64,000 nucleotides of DNA from Mesorhizobium onobrychidis (GTDB taxonomy: Bacteria; Pseudomonadota; Alphaproteobacteria; Rhizobiales; Rhizobiaceae). The DNA is taken from positions 3,391,501 through 3,455,500 of the forward strand of contig NZ_CP062229.1 of NCBI RefSeq assembly GCF_024707545.1, written 5' to 3'. The position numbers and the translations under genes were made by a program. The notes under the pieces were generated by a model. The model was not told where the DNA came from. It did no database searches and worked only from the letters and a program-made list of their open reading frames with translations. Of the stretch, positions 12,288 through 19,985 are shown one piece after another (within the stretch, counting starts at the first letter, position 1; each line of letters opens with the position of its first letter).

Positions 12288-12491
12288 ATGAAGAAACTCA
12301 TTCTTGCGTCGGCTTCGGCGCTTGCCCTGCTTGGCGTTGCGGCTTGCAGCGACAGCGGCACGGGCGGGGACGCCACAACCACGCAGAGCACCAATCCGCC
12401 GGCGGCCGAACAGCCGATGCAGCCGGCTCCTGACGCCACGAAGCCGGCCGAGCCGGCTCCGGCAGAGCCTGCTCCTGCGCCGGCGCAGTAG
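12288..12491 (+). CDS. Small proline/alanine-rich lipoprotein
   Basis: 67 residues. A signal peptide with a lipobox (LLGVAAC, Cys about residue 20) predicts a lipid-anchored envelope protein; the mature part is a low-complexity PAEPAPAEPAPAPAQ tail with no fold I can name. AGAGGAGA lies 6-7 bases upstream of the ATG. It diverges from the oxoprolinase gene across 160 bases and is followed by a strong palindrome at 12516-12541. Many rhizobial genomes have such short lipoproteins of unknown role. Confidence 0.75.
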   Translation: MKKLILASASALALLGVAACSDSGTGGDATTTQSTNPPAAEQPMQPAPDATKPAEPAPAEPAPAPAQ

Positions 12492-12515
12492 TAGTTTATC
12501 GGACTGAAAATTTGA

Positions 12516-12541
12516 GGAAGGCCGGCATATGCCGGCCTTCC
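12516..12541 (+). terminator. Perfect palindrome after the lipoprotein gene
   Basis: A 26-base perfect inverted repeat centred on CATATG, with arms GGAAGGCCGGC and GCCGGCCTTCC, 25 bases after the stop codon. It is probably an RNA hairpin ending or stabilising the lipoprotein transcript; the usual T-run is lacking, so intrinsic termination is not certain. Confidence 0.6.
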
Positions 12542-12951
12542 TAGCATTTGATTCAAGACACGCTTGCCTTGCGGCAGAGGGCGGCGATATCGCCACGAGC
12601 GCGAAAGCACGGTTTCGTCCGTCACTTTTTCGACCAGAAGAATGGCAAGGAGTGACGAAGGTTTGCAGCAATTGTACCTGCAGCCTGGCTGACCTCCCAG
12701 CCCGGCATTTTCCGCACCAGTTTCCCCGAGACGACACAGCCGAAGCTCGCCGCCAAGGCAGCAACAAACAGCAAGATGTCACAGGGCCTGCGGTTTCGCG
12801 CGATATGGCCGGTGTGGCTGCCGTCTGCTGGTTTTCCATGATCGACGGTTAGCGCCAGCTGCTTCAGGCGTCCCGCGAAATCGGTTGGGCCGGGGCCCTG
12901 CGGCACTGTCTTCCCTTGATAGCGGTGGCCGGTTAGCCCTAATAGGTGCTC
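12542..12951. other. Gap with no supported gene
   Basis: 410 bases. Two competing open frames cross it: plus 12529-12852, which would start inside the hairpin, and minus 12622-12906, which has one hydrophobic stretch (DILLFVAALAASFGCVV). Neither shows a convincing ribosome binding site or a family signature, so neither is called. The promoter of the downstream TerB/J-domain gene should lie at the right end. Confidence 0.4.
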
Positions 12952-13671
12952 ATGTCGATTTGGGATCGCCTCGGCGAGTTCATCACGCGCGTTTCGTCCT
13001 CAACCTCGTCGGGTGTCGCCGACGTCGTCGAAGCCGTGCGGACGGTTTTCTCCGGCGATGCGGATCTGCGCCGGCGCGTCGCCTTCTCGGTGGCGATGAT
13101 CGCGCTGTCGGCCAAGATGGCCAAGGCCGACGGCATCGTCACGCAGGACGAGGTGCGCGCCTTCCAGGAAATATTCGAAGTGCCGAAGGAGCAGACGCGC
13201 AATGTGGCGCGGCTCTACGATCTGGCCAAGCGCGACATCGCCGGCTTCGAGACCTATGCCGCGCGCATGGCGCAGCTTTGCGGCTCCGGCCATTCGAACT
13301 GCGCGATGCTGGAGGACATTCTCGACGGGCTGTTCCACATTGCCAAGGCTGACGGGCTGGTCCATGAGCGCGAAGGCCAGTTCCTGCATCGCATCGCTGA
13401 GATCTTCCGGATCGAGGAGGCGCATTACCAGAGCATTCTGGCGCGGCACGTCGATCTCGGCGCCGCCGATCCCTATGTCGTGCTCGGCATCGAGCGTGGG
13501 AAGCCGTTCGAGGAGGTTCGGAAGCGTTATCGCAAGCTGGTCTCGGATAATCATCCGGACCGGCTGATCGCACGCGGTCTGCCGCAGGAATTCATCAAGA
13601 TCGCAACGAGCAGGATAGCGGCGATCAACGCGGCCTATGAGATGATCGAACGAGGCCTGCGGCACGCATGA
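12952..13671 (+). CDS. TerB-like / DnaJ-domain protein (DjlA-like)
   Basis: 239 residues. The N-terminal half is a TerB-type helical domain (AMIALSAKMAKADGIVTQDEVRAFQEIF and a second HIAKADGLVHEREGQFL repeat, both with acidic metal-binding-like residues). The C-terminal 65 residues are a J domain (YVVLGIERGKPFEEVRKRYRKLV) with the HPD motif at about residues 201-203, which stimulates Hsp70 ATPase. Unlike classical DjlA there is no clear N-terminal membrane anchor. The ATG at 12952 is preferred; a GTG two codons earlier is possible. The stop overlaps the start of the amidase gene (ATGA), so the two are co-translated. Confidence 0.85.
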   Translation: MSIWDRLGEFITRVSSSTSSGVADVVEAVRTVFSGDADLRRRVAFSVAMIALSAKMAKADGIVTQDEVRAFQEIFEVPKEQTRNVARLYDLAKRDIAGFETYAARMAQLCGSGHSNCAMLEDILDGLFHIAKADGLVHEREGQFLHRIAEIFRIEEAHYQSILARHVDLGAADPYVVLGIERGKPFEEVRKRYRKLVSDNHPDRLIARGLPQEFIKIATSRIAAINAAYEMIERGLRHA

Positions 13672-14435
13672 GCGGCTTCCTGCCCGACGAGCCGAGCGCC
13701 GAGGTAAGGGTATCGCCGAATTTCGGCCCACGGCGCGAGGCGACCAAGCCCGACATGATCGTGCTGCACTACACCGGCATGAAGACCGGCGCCGGCGCCG
13801 AGGCGTTGCTGTGCGATCCGGCCAGCGAGGTCTCGTCGCACTATCTCGTCCATGAAGGTGGCCGAATCGTCCAGATGGTCAGGGAAAGCGACCGTGCCTG
13901 GCATGCCGGCAAGAGTTCTTGGTTCGGGCGCACCGACATCAACTCCTGTTCGGTCGGCATCGAGATCGTCAATCCGGGGCATTTGCTGGGCTATCGGAAC
14001 TTTCCGAAACGGCAGATCGATGCCGTGATCGGCCTGTGCAGGGGGATCGTTCAGCGCCATTCCATTCCAGCCCAACGGGTGCTCGCCCATTCCGACGTGG
14101 CGCCGGGACGCAAGATCGATCCGGGCGAGAAATTCCCCTGGCAGGCCCTGTTCGAGGCCGGTGTCGGCCACCTCGTCGAAGCGGCACCCATCAGGCGCGG
14201 CGCGGTGCTGAAGGCCGGCGATGCGGATGCCGAGGTCGAGGCGTTGCAGTCGATGCTGGCGCTCTACGGTTATGGCGTGGAGATCTCAGGCGCTTTCGAC
14301 CGGCAGACCGAAATCGTCGTCGATGCTTTTCAGCGGCATTTCCGGCAGCGTCTGGTCGATGGTGTGGCCGACGGGTCGACAATCCGCACGCTGGAAAGGC
14401 TGCTTGCTTCCGTAAGGGCAGTTTCGTCCAAGTAG
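13668..14435 (+). CDS. N-acetylmuramoyl-L-alanine amidase, AmpD/Amidase_2 type with peptidoglycan-binding domain
   Basis: 255 residues. Cleaves the bond between muramic acid and L-alanine of peptidoglycan or anhydro-muropeptides. Zinc ligands: H34 in IVLHYTG and H141 in LAHSDVAPGRKIDPG, whose Asp is the third ligand; the helper glutamate is in SVGIEIVNPGH. Residues about 185-250 form a PG_binding_1 domain (AEVEALQSMLALYGYGVEISGAFD). No signal peptide is seen, as in cytoplasmic AmpD that recycles muropeptides, although the binding domain also suits AmiD-like enzymes. Start overlaps the stop of the J-domain gene. Confidence 0.88.
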   Translation: MSGFLPDEPSAEVRVSPNFGPRREATKPDMIVLHYTGMKTGAGAEALLCDPASEVSSHYLVHEGGRIVQMVRESDRAWHAGKSSWFGRTDINSCSVGIEIVNPGHLLGYRNFPKRQIDAVIGLCRGIVQRHSIPAQRVLAHSDVAPGRKIDPGEKFPWQALFEAGVGHLVEAAPIRRGAVLKAGDADAEVEALQSMLALYGYGVEISGAFDRQTEIVVDAFQRHFRQRLVDGVADGSTIRTLERLLASVRAVSSK

Positions 14436-14620
14436 TCTTTTCCTATCCGTAAAGTTACAATCTGTCACTTAAAGTGACTTGTCTCGCCTTCTTTGCCGCC
14501 AATTCGACCGTCAAAGGCGATCCGTGCAAGTTGTCGGACCTACGGCCCTCCAGATGTTCCGATGTTGATTTAGCGTCGCTGCGTGAAGTTCTTCGCGCGG
14601 TTCAAACAGAACAGGATCAC

Positions 14621-15352
14621 ATGCAGAAATTGACCGTTGTAACGGCAGCTATTGCTGCCGGCGTAATGACTTTTGCCATCGGTGCGGCGAATGGCGCGCC
14701 GCTGAGCCAGCGGGCCGACCAGGGTTTCATTACCGCATCCGGCAGAACCGCCACGCCGAAAGCCGGCCAGGGCGCAAAGGAAAAAAGGACAGCCTCCGCA
14801 AAGGCGGAAAAAGCTGGGGTAAAAGTGAAAAAGCCAGTCTCTGCAAAGAAGGCAGTCTCCAAGCGGCATGTGAAGCGCAACAGGACCCGCATCGACCAGG
14901 CGACGACGGCGTCGATCGGCCGGAAAAGCAGGGCGGCGGCGCCGAAGGCGGCGGCCGCTGGCGGCAGCGGCCAGTATTCGACGATCATCGAGCGTCATGC
15001 CGCCAGCAATGGTGTGCCGGTGTCGCTCGCCAAGGCCGTCATCATGATCGAGAGCAGTTTCCAGCCGAACCAGGTCGGCAGCGCCGGTGAGATCGGCCTG
15101 ATGCAGATCAAGCCGTCGACGGCGCGGATGATGGGTTACAGCGGCTCGATCAAAGGTCTCTACGATCCCGAGACCAACATCAAATACGGCATGAAATACC
15201 TCGCCATGGCGCGGAACCTCGGCGACGGCACGACCTGCGGCACGATCCTGAAGTACAATGCCGGCCATGGCGCCAAGCGTATGAACCCGATATCAGCGGC
15301 CTATTGCGGCAAGGTCAAGGTGCAGCTGGCCGCGCTTGGAGCGCCGGCGTAA
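14621..15352 (+). CDS. Lytic transglycosylase, SLT domain
   Basis: 243 residues from the ATG at 14621, which has a nearby AGGA and starts a signal peptide (MQKLTVVTAAIAAGVMTFAIGAANGAP); the longer frame to 14474 lacks support. A lysine-rich linker follows (about residues 45-115). The SLT domain starts near VPVSLAKAVIMIESSFQPNQVG, where the E of IES is the catalytic acid, followed by GEIGLMQIKPSTARMMG and LKYNAGHG. Such enzymes cleave glycan strands in the periplasm with 1,6-anhydro product. The basic linker may help binding to the wall. It has its own promoter region of about 185 bases, in which nothing specific was picked. Confidence 0.88.
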   Translation: MQKLTVVTAAIAAGVMTFAIGAANGAPLSQRADQGFITASGRTATPKAGQGAKEKRTASAKAEKAGVKVKKPVSAKKAVSKRHVKRNRTRIDQATTASIGRKSRAAAPKAAAAGGSGQYSTIIERHAASNGVPVSLAKAVIMIESSFQPNQVGSAGEIGLMQIKPSTARMMGYSGSIKGLYDPETNIKYGMKYLAMARNLGDGTTCGTILKYNAGHGAKRMNPISAAYCGKVKVQLAALGAPA

Positions 15353-15400
15353 TAAGCCGGAACCTGCTTTTTTGTTTGCGTTTTCGGACGCGAATCCCTT

Positions 15401-15406
15401 TATACG
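15401..15406 (+). promoter_or_regulatory. Probable -10 box of the rnpB promoter
   Basis: TATACG lies 5-6 bases before the expected 5' end of the RNase P RNA, the right distance for a -10 element. A weak -35 candidate (TTGCGT, 15376-15381) stands 19 bases further up. Confidence 0.45.
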
Positions 15407-15410
15407 CCTT

Positions 15411-15806
15411 GCCAGCTGGCCGGGCGGCCGCACCCGCGAAGCCGAAAGGCTGCGGGTGAGGAAAGTCCGGGCTCCATGGAGACACGGTGCCGGTTAATGG
15501 CCGGCGGGGGCGACCCTAGGGAAAGTGCCACAGAAAGCAAACCGCCACGATCCGTCGTGGTAAGGGTGAAAGGGTGGGGTAAGAGCCCACCGCGCGACTG
15601 GCAACAGGAGCGGCACGGTAAACCCCACCGGGAGCAAGACCGAATAGGGGCGGTGCGAGGGGAAACCCTCGAGGGCTGTTTCCGGCTCACCGTCCGGGTA
15701 GGTTGCGTGAGGTGCATGGCAACATGCGCCCAAGATGAATGGCCGCCACGTTCTCGCGCCGCAAGGGGCGAGGGCCATACAGAACCCGGCTTACAGGCCA
15801 GCTGGC
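15411..15806 (+). ncRNA. rnpB: RNase P RNA (class A)
   Basis: About 396 nt; the catalytic RNA that matures tRNA 5' ends. Recognised by GAGGAAAGTCCGGGCTCC (15458-15475), the CR-I core, and by ACAGAACCCGGCTTACAGGCC near the 3' end (the conserved partner strand). In between are GGTAAGGGTGAAAGGGTG, GGTAAACCCC and AGATGAATGGCCGCC. The first and last ten bases (GCCAGCTGGC) pair as helix P1 and set the ends. All open frames crossing it are spurious. Confidence 0.97.
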
Positions 15807-15941
15807 AATTTCTTCCAGATTCTACAAGGAAATTCCCTGATATCAGCAGGTTGCGTCTTCGGGCGCGCCTGCTGGTTCAAGCGCTTCATTGACTGAATCA
15901 GCTTTGCTGGGCTGAGCGCGGAACAAGCGTTTCTTGAAACC

Positions 15942-15960
15942 GGTACGATTAAATCGTACC
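15942..15960 (+). promoter_or_regulatory. Palindromic operator upstream of parD
   Basis: A perfect 19-base palindrome GGTACGAT-TAA-ATCGTACC, 29 bases before the parD start. RHH antitoxins bind such palindromes and repress their own operon with the toxin as co-repressor, so this is the likely autoregulatory site. Confidence 0.7.
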
Positions 15961-15989
15961 ATAGGTGCGGGCAATATCAGGAGCGCTTC

Positions 15990-16265
15990 ATGGGTCAGGT
16001 CGACAAACGCAGCATCACGCTTTCGCTGGAACTGGCGGCGGCGGTCGACGATGTGGTCGCCGCCGGCGAATATGCTTCGGCGAGCGAGGTGATCCGCGAC
16101 GCACTCAGGCAATGGAAGGACCGCCGCGACTTGCATGGCTACACGGTCGAGGAGTTGCGCAAGCTGGTGCAGGAGGGGATCGACAGCGGACCGGGACGGT
16201 TTGCGTCGATCGGCGAAATCAAGGCCGAAGCGCGCAGACGATTGAAATCCGATACCGCGGCATGA
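15990..16265 (+). CDS. parD: ParD-like antitoxin, ribbon-helix-helix
   Basis: 91 residues. The N-terminal RHH DNA-binding domain (KRSITLSLELAAAVDDVVAAGEYASASEVIRDALRQW) is followed by a C-terminal toxin-binding tail, the usual type II antitoxin layout. AGGAGC is six bases upstream of the ATG. The stop overlaps the ATG of parE (ATGA), so the pair is translationally coupled. The antitoxin gene looks intact, whereas the toxin gene is frameshifted. Confidence 0.9.
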   Translation: MGQVDKRSITLSLELAAAVDDVVAAGEYASASEVIRDALRQWKDRRDLHGYTVEELRKLVQEGIDSGPGRFASIGEIKAEARRRLKSDTAA

Positions 16266-16569
16266 ATTTGCTGGCCATCATCCGAACTGCAAATGCAGAA
16301 GAGGATTTGATCGCGATCTGGCTTCATATCGCGCGAGATGGCGAGGCGGCAGCGGACCGGTTGCTCGACCGGATCGAAGCCCGCTGGCAGCAACTGGCGA
16401 CTTATCCTTTCTCTTCTCAGGCGCGCCGCGCGAAGACATTGCACCCGGCATTCGCCATCTGGTCGTCGGCGAGTATATCACCTTATATCGTGTCGGCGAC
16501 GATGCGATCGAAATCCTGCGCGTGCTGCATGGCCGGCGCAATATCGAAGCCGACGATCTGGCTTCGTGA
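16262..16569 (+). pseudogene. parE: ParE/RelE-type toxin gene, frameshifted
   Basis: From ATG 16262 the frame encodes a good ParE N-terminus (IIRTANAEEDLIAIWLHIARDGEAAADRLLDRIEARWQQLATYPF). At 16409-16418 the 5-mer TTCTC occurs twice in tandem, after which the protein leaves the family. Removing one copy restores SGAPREDIAPGIRHLVVGEY and then ITLYRVGDDAIEILRVLHGRRN, the typical ParE end, stopping at the TGA at 16567-16569. The toxin is therefore inactivated by a 5-bp tandem duplication, unless this is a sequencing error or a slipping site. Confidence 0.88.
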
Positions 16570-16578
16570 TCGGTTTGT

Positions 16579-17694
16579 TCAGCCGCCGATGCCGTCCAGC
16601 GACGTTTCGATTGCCTGCCAAAGCGCTTCCACCGGCTCGCAGCCGACCGACAGGCGAACAAAGCCAGGCGGCACCGCATCACCCCAGCGGGCGCGCCGCT
16701 CGGCCGAAGAGTGGACGCCGCCGAAGGAGGTCGCCGGCTGGATCAGGGCGCAGGCGCCGATGAACCCTTCGGCCTTGGCTTCACTCCCCAGGTCGAGACC
16801 GATAAGGAAGCCGAAACGCTCCATTTGGGTGGTCGCCAGATTGTGCGAAAGGTCATCCTCCAGTCCAGGAAAGCGGACGGATTTCACGCTCCGATGATTT
16901 GTCAGGCGTCGGGCGATCAGTTCGGCCGACGTGCACATGCGGTCGAAGCGGACTTCTAGCGTCTCGAGGCCTCGATGGACCAGCCAGGCTTCGAATGGTC
17001 CGGGGATCGAGCCCGACAGTTTGCGCCAGTCGCGGATGGCGGTGATGATCCCAGTGTCACGGCTGGCGACATGGCCGAACAGCGCGTCGGAATGGCCATT
17101 GGGCGCCTTGGTGTCAGCAGCAACGACGATATCGGCGCCGAGATCGAGCGGGCGCTGACCGTAGGGCGTCATCGTGGTGTTGTCGGCGACGACCAGCGCG
17201 CCGGCCCCGTGCGCAAGGCGCGCCACGCCGGTCATGTCGCAAATGTCCAGCCCGGGATTGGATGGCGTCTCGACGAACACCAGCCGGTAGCCGGAAAAAC
17301 TGCCGTCCAGAAAGGACTTGGTCGGTCTTGTGTCAAACGAGACGCCTAAAGGTTTGAGGAAGCGCTCGGCAAGCACGCGCGGTGTGTAGTAACCATCGGA
17401 CGGCAACAGGATGCGATCGCCTGCCTTGAGCAGCGCGAAGGAGACCGCCGAGATCGCGGCCATGCCCGACGGGAACGCTACAGACGGCGCGTCCTCAAGG
17501 TGGCCGAGCATGTCTTCCACCGCATCCCATGTCGGATTGTCGTAGCGCCCGTACTGGCTGACGCCGGCCGGGTTGCCGGGCAGATGGAAAGTTGTCGTCA
17601 CTATCAGCGGTAGTGAGACCGGGTCGCCCTTGGCGAGCTTGACGCCACGCAAATGGGCAAGGGTGGCGGCGCGCGACTTCGCTGTTTCGGACAT
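16579..17694 (-). CDS. PLP-dependent Cys/Met metabolism enzyme (cystathionine gamma-lyase/synthase-like)
   Basis: 371 residues, full length for the family. Fold type I PLP enzyme: YGRYDNPTWDAVED near the N-terminus, the cofactor-stacking segment SGMAAISAVSFALLKAGD, ETPSNPGLDICD, VVADNTTMTPYGQRPLDLGADIVV, and the Schiff-base lysine in AADTKAPNGHSD. The C-terminal SFGGVHSSAERRARWG and VRLSVGCEPVEALW are also typical. Members act on cystathionine, homocysteine or methionine; which reaction occurs here cannot be told. Convergent with the broken parE gene (stops 9 bases apart); its 5' end faces the dcw cluster. Confidence 0.9.
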   Translation of the reverse strand: MSETAKSRAATLAHLRGVKLAKGDPVSLPLIVTTTFHLPGNPAGVSQYGRYDNPTWDAVEDMLGHLEDAPSVAFPSGMAAISAVSFALLKAGDRILLPSDGYYTPRVLAERFLKPLGVSFDTRPTKSFLDGSFSGYRLVFVETPSNPGLDICDMTGVARLAHGAGALVVADNTTMTPYGQRPLDLGADIVVAADTKAPNGHSDALFGHVASRDTGIITAIRDWRKLSGSIPGPFEAWLVHRGLETLEVRFDRMCTSAELIARRLTNHRSVKSVRFPGLEDDLSHNLATTQMERFGFLIGLDLGSEAKAEGFIGACALIQPATSFGGVHSSAERRARWGDAVPPGFVRLSVGCEPVEALWQAIETSLDGIGG

Positions 17695-18096
17695 CGGTTT
17701 TCGAACCCTGACTTTGAGGAGAAGAATGCGCAGACGCTATGCCGGGTCACACCGGCAGGCAAGCGCCGAACCGTGCCGGCAAACCGCTCTAAACGCTTCG
17801 TTAGGCTTAATGGAGCATAAAGACGGGAGTGCCGTCAAAGCTGCTCTCATCGGTTGTGGCGCGCGTTTGTGAAGCCTATTCCCGTTGACGCCCATAGCGC
17901 CCCATGATATCCCATTTCGATATTCAAGCCTTCGTTCCGCGTCAGGGTGAAGCGTACGCCAATCGGGCAGCCGCAGCGGCTGCGCGTTTGCTTGTTTTCG
18001 CCTGGAACGAAGTGAGTTTTGGGCAGGGACCGCGCCGGGGCGGCGCGGGCGGGAAGATGCAGAGGGGTGCGGCGGCGCAAGCGGCCGTAACGCGTA
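17695..18096. other. Divergent promoter region before the dcw cluster
   Basis: 402 bases between the PLP enzyme gene and mraZ, with no gene. A possible sigma-70 promoter for the cluster is TTGACG (17885-17890), a 17-base spacer, then TATCCC (17908-17913). The last 80 bases before mraZ are rich in GGG runs, but I could not fit the regular TGGG spacing of a MraZ operator. Confidence 0.45.
17885..17913 (+). promoter_or_regulatory. Candidate promoter of the dcw cluster
   Basis: TTGACG and TATCCC separated by 17 bases, about 185 bases before mraZ. The -35 is good and the -10 weak; no transcript data are available. Confidence 0.4.
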
Positions 18097-18555
18097 ATGG
18101 ACCGGTTTCTGTCAAGCGCGGTGAACAGGATCGATGCGAAGGGACGGGTGTCCGTTCCAGCGCATTTCCGTGCGGTTGTGCAGAAACGCGGCTATTCGGA
18201 ACTCTATGCGCTGCGCTGCCTGGATCGCCCGGCGATGGATGTCGGCGGGCTCGACCTGCTCGACCGCTACGAGCAGCGCATCGCGCAGGAAGACCCCTTC
18301 CTGCAGACGGCGGACGACATGTCGTTCTTCTGCCATGGCGATGGGACATTTCTCAAGCTCGATCAGGACGGCCGCATCTCGATGACCGATTTCATCCGCG
18401 AGCACACCGGCATTTCCGCGGAAGCGGCGTTTGTCGGTCGCGGCAATTTCTTTCAGATCTGGGAACCTGGACGGCTCACCGCCTATGGGGCGGAAGCGCG
18501 CGCCCGGCTTTTGCAGCTTCGGCAGGGGACGAAGCCTGGGGAGCGACCGGAATGA
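18097..18555 (+). CDS. mraZ: MraZ, transcriptional regulator of the dcw cluster
   Basis: 152 residues with two AbrB-like SpoVT/MraZ repeats: [25 protein letters not shown] and, in the second half, [37 protein letters not shown]. In other bacteria MraZ represses its own operon. First gene of the cluster; its TGA overlaps the start of rsmH (ATGA). The ATG at 18097 has no clear Shine-Dalgarno. Confidence 0.96.
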   Translation: MDRFLSSAVNRIDAKGRVSVPAHFRAVVQKRGYSELYALRCLDRPAMDVGGLDLLDRYEQRIAQEDPFLQTADDMSFFCHGDGTFLKLDQDGRISMTDFIREHTGISAEAAFVGRGNFFQIWEPGRLTAYGAEARARLLQLRQGTKPGERPE

Positions 18556-19583
18556 TGGCGGGCTACGGCGATGACCCTCACGCCGCTGGCGGACCGGCCC
18601 GTCACATTCCGGTCCTCCTTGCCGAAGTGCTGGAGGCGCTTTCGCCTGGAGCGGGCGAGCTGATCGTCGACGGCACCTTCGGCGCCGGCGGCTACACCAA
18701 AGCCATTCTGGCAAGCGGCGCCTCGGTCGTCGCCATGGACCGCGATCCGGATGCGATCGCTGCGGGTCGTGTCCTCGAACAACAATCAGGCGGCAAGCTC
18801 AGGCTCGTTCAGGCGCCGTTCTCGACATTGGACGAGCATGTCGAAAGTGCTGACGGCGTCGTGCTCGACATCGGCATCTCCTCAATGCAGATCGACCAGC
18901 CGGAGCGCGGTTTTTCGTTCCGCGCCGACGGACCACTCGATATGCGTATGGCGCAGGCTGGCCTCAGCGCCGCTGATGTCGTCAACAGCTTCAAGTTGGG
19001 CGACCTTGCCCGCATCTTCGGGTTTCTTGGCGAAGAGCGTCACGCCGGCCGCATCGCCCGCATGATCGAAAGCCGTCGCGAAAAACATCCGTTCGAGCGC
19101 ACGCTCGACCTTGCCGACGCCATCGAGACGCATGTCGGCCGCGCGCCGAAGGACAAGATCCATCCGGCGACCCGCGTCTTCCAGGCGCTGCGCATCTTCG
19201 TCAATGACGAACTCGGCGAACTGGCCAAAGCGCTGTTTGCGGCTGAACGCGTGCTGAAACCGGGAGGACGGCTGGCCGTGGTGACGTTCCACTCCCTGGA
19301 AGACCGCGTCGTCAAGCGCTTCATCGCCGATCGCGCCGATGCGGCAACCGGATCGCGGCACCTTCCCGAGGCGCAAGCGCGCACCGCCACCTTCAAAAAG
19401 GCGGGTAGCGGCGTGACGCCTGATGAGGCCGAGATATCAGCCAATCCGCGCGCACGCTCGGCAAGGCTGCGCGCTGCGATCCGCACCGAAGCACCGCCGC
19501 GCGCCGGCGACATTTCGATTTTCGGGCTTCCAAAACTTCCTGACCCAAAACTTCCCGGTGCCGACCGCCCGGGAGAGAGGTGA
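18552..19583 (+). CDS. rsmH: RsmH, 16S rRNA m4C1402 methyltransferase
   Basis: 343 residues. Adds the N4-methyl group to C1402 of 16S rRNA with SAM. Seen: [13 protein letters not shown] at the N-terminus, the SAM loop [15 protein letters not shown], the AMDRDPDAI strand-2 end, [28 protein letters not shown], and the C-terminal [13 protein letters not shown] signature. The frame is open far upstream, but the start at 18552 (or 18555) is set by the overlap with mraZ and the family N-terminus. Confidence 0.97.
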   Translation: MMAGYGDDPHAAGGPARHIPVLLAEVLEALSPGAGELIVDGTFGAGGYTKAILASGASVVAMDRDPDAIAAGRVLEQQSGGKLRLVQAPFSTLDEHVESADGVVLDIGISSMQIDQPERGFSFRADGPLDMRMAQAGLSAADVVNSFKLGDLARIFGFLGEERHAGRIARMIESRREKHPFERTLDLADAIETHVGRAPKDKIHPATRVFQALRIFVNDELGELAKALFAAERVLKPGGRLAVVTFHSLEDRVVKRFIADRADAATGSRHLPEAQARTATFKKAGSGVTPDEAEISANPRARSARLRAAIRTEAPPRAGDISIFGLPKLPDPKLPGADRPGER

Positions 19584-19589
19584 GCGCAC

Positions 19590-19985
19590 GTGTTTCGTAC
19601 CAGCGACATAGTCCTTATCGCCGTCATGGTTTCGGCTGCGGCCTTGACCTACAAGACCAAGCGCGAGGCCGAAGAACAATTGGCGGCGGTGCACAAGATC
19701 CAGGCGCAGATCCGCTACGAGGAGGATACGATCGATCTCCTGAAGGCGGACTGGAGCCTGCTGACCCAGCCGTCGCGCCTGCAAAAGCTGGCCGAGATCT
19801 ACAAGTCGCAACTCGAACTCGAGCCGGTCAGCGCCCGCCAGATCGTCGGGCTGGATGACCTGCCGGCAAAACCCCTCACCATCGAGGACCTTTCCTCGCA
19901 GCGGCTGGGCGGCATGGCCGACAATTCTGGCAAAGGACCCTTGGGCGACAAAGACCCCGTGGTGACCGGAGGCATCGTCCAATGA
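19590..19985 (+). CDS. ftsL: FtsL, cell division protein
   Basis: 131 residues, GTG start with GAGAGAGG upstream. Short bitopic membrane protein: a cytoplasmic tip, one membrane segment (DIVLIAVMVSAAALTY), then a periplasmic coiled coil (KREAEEQLAAVHKIQAQIRYEEDTIDLLKADWSLL) as in the FtsB-FtsL-FtsQ complex. Identity also rests on its place between rsmH and ftsI. It overlaps ftsI (ATGA). Confidence 0.93.
   Translation: MFRTSDIVLIAVMVSAAALTYKTKREAEEQLAAVHKIQAQIRYEEDTIDLLKADWSLLTQPSRLQKLAEIYKSQLELEPVSARQIVGLDDLPAKPLTIEDLSSQRLGGMADNSGKGPLGDKDPVVTGGIVQ

Noticed and set aside
12529..12906. Two overlapping small frames, one per strand
   Set aside because: One starts inside a hairpin, neither has a clear ribosome binding site or a known family; left as a gap entry.
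15411..15806. Open frames crossing the RNase P RNA gene
   Set aside because: The region matches the conserved core of class A RNase P RNA from end to end; the frames are accidental.
18010..18075. GGG-rich stretch before mraZ as a MraZ operator
   Set aside because: The TGGG repeats do not show the regular 10-base spacing of known MraZ boxes, and the DNA is GC-rich anyway.
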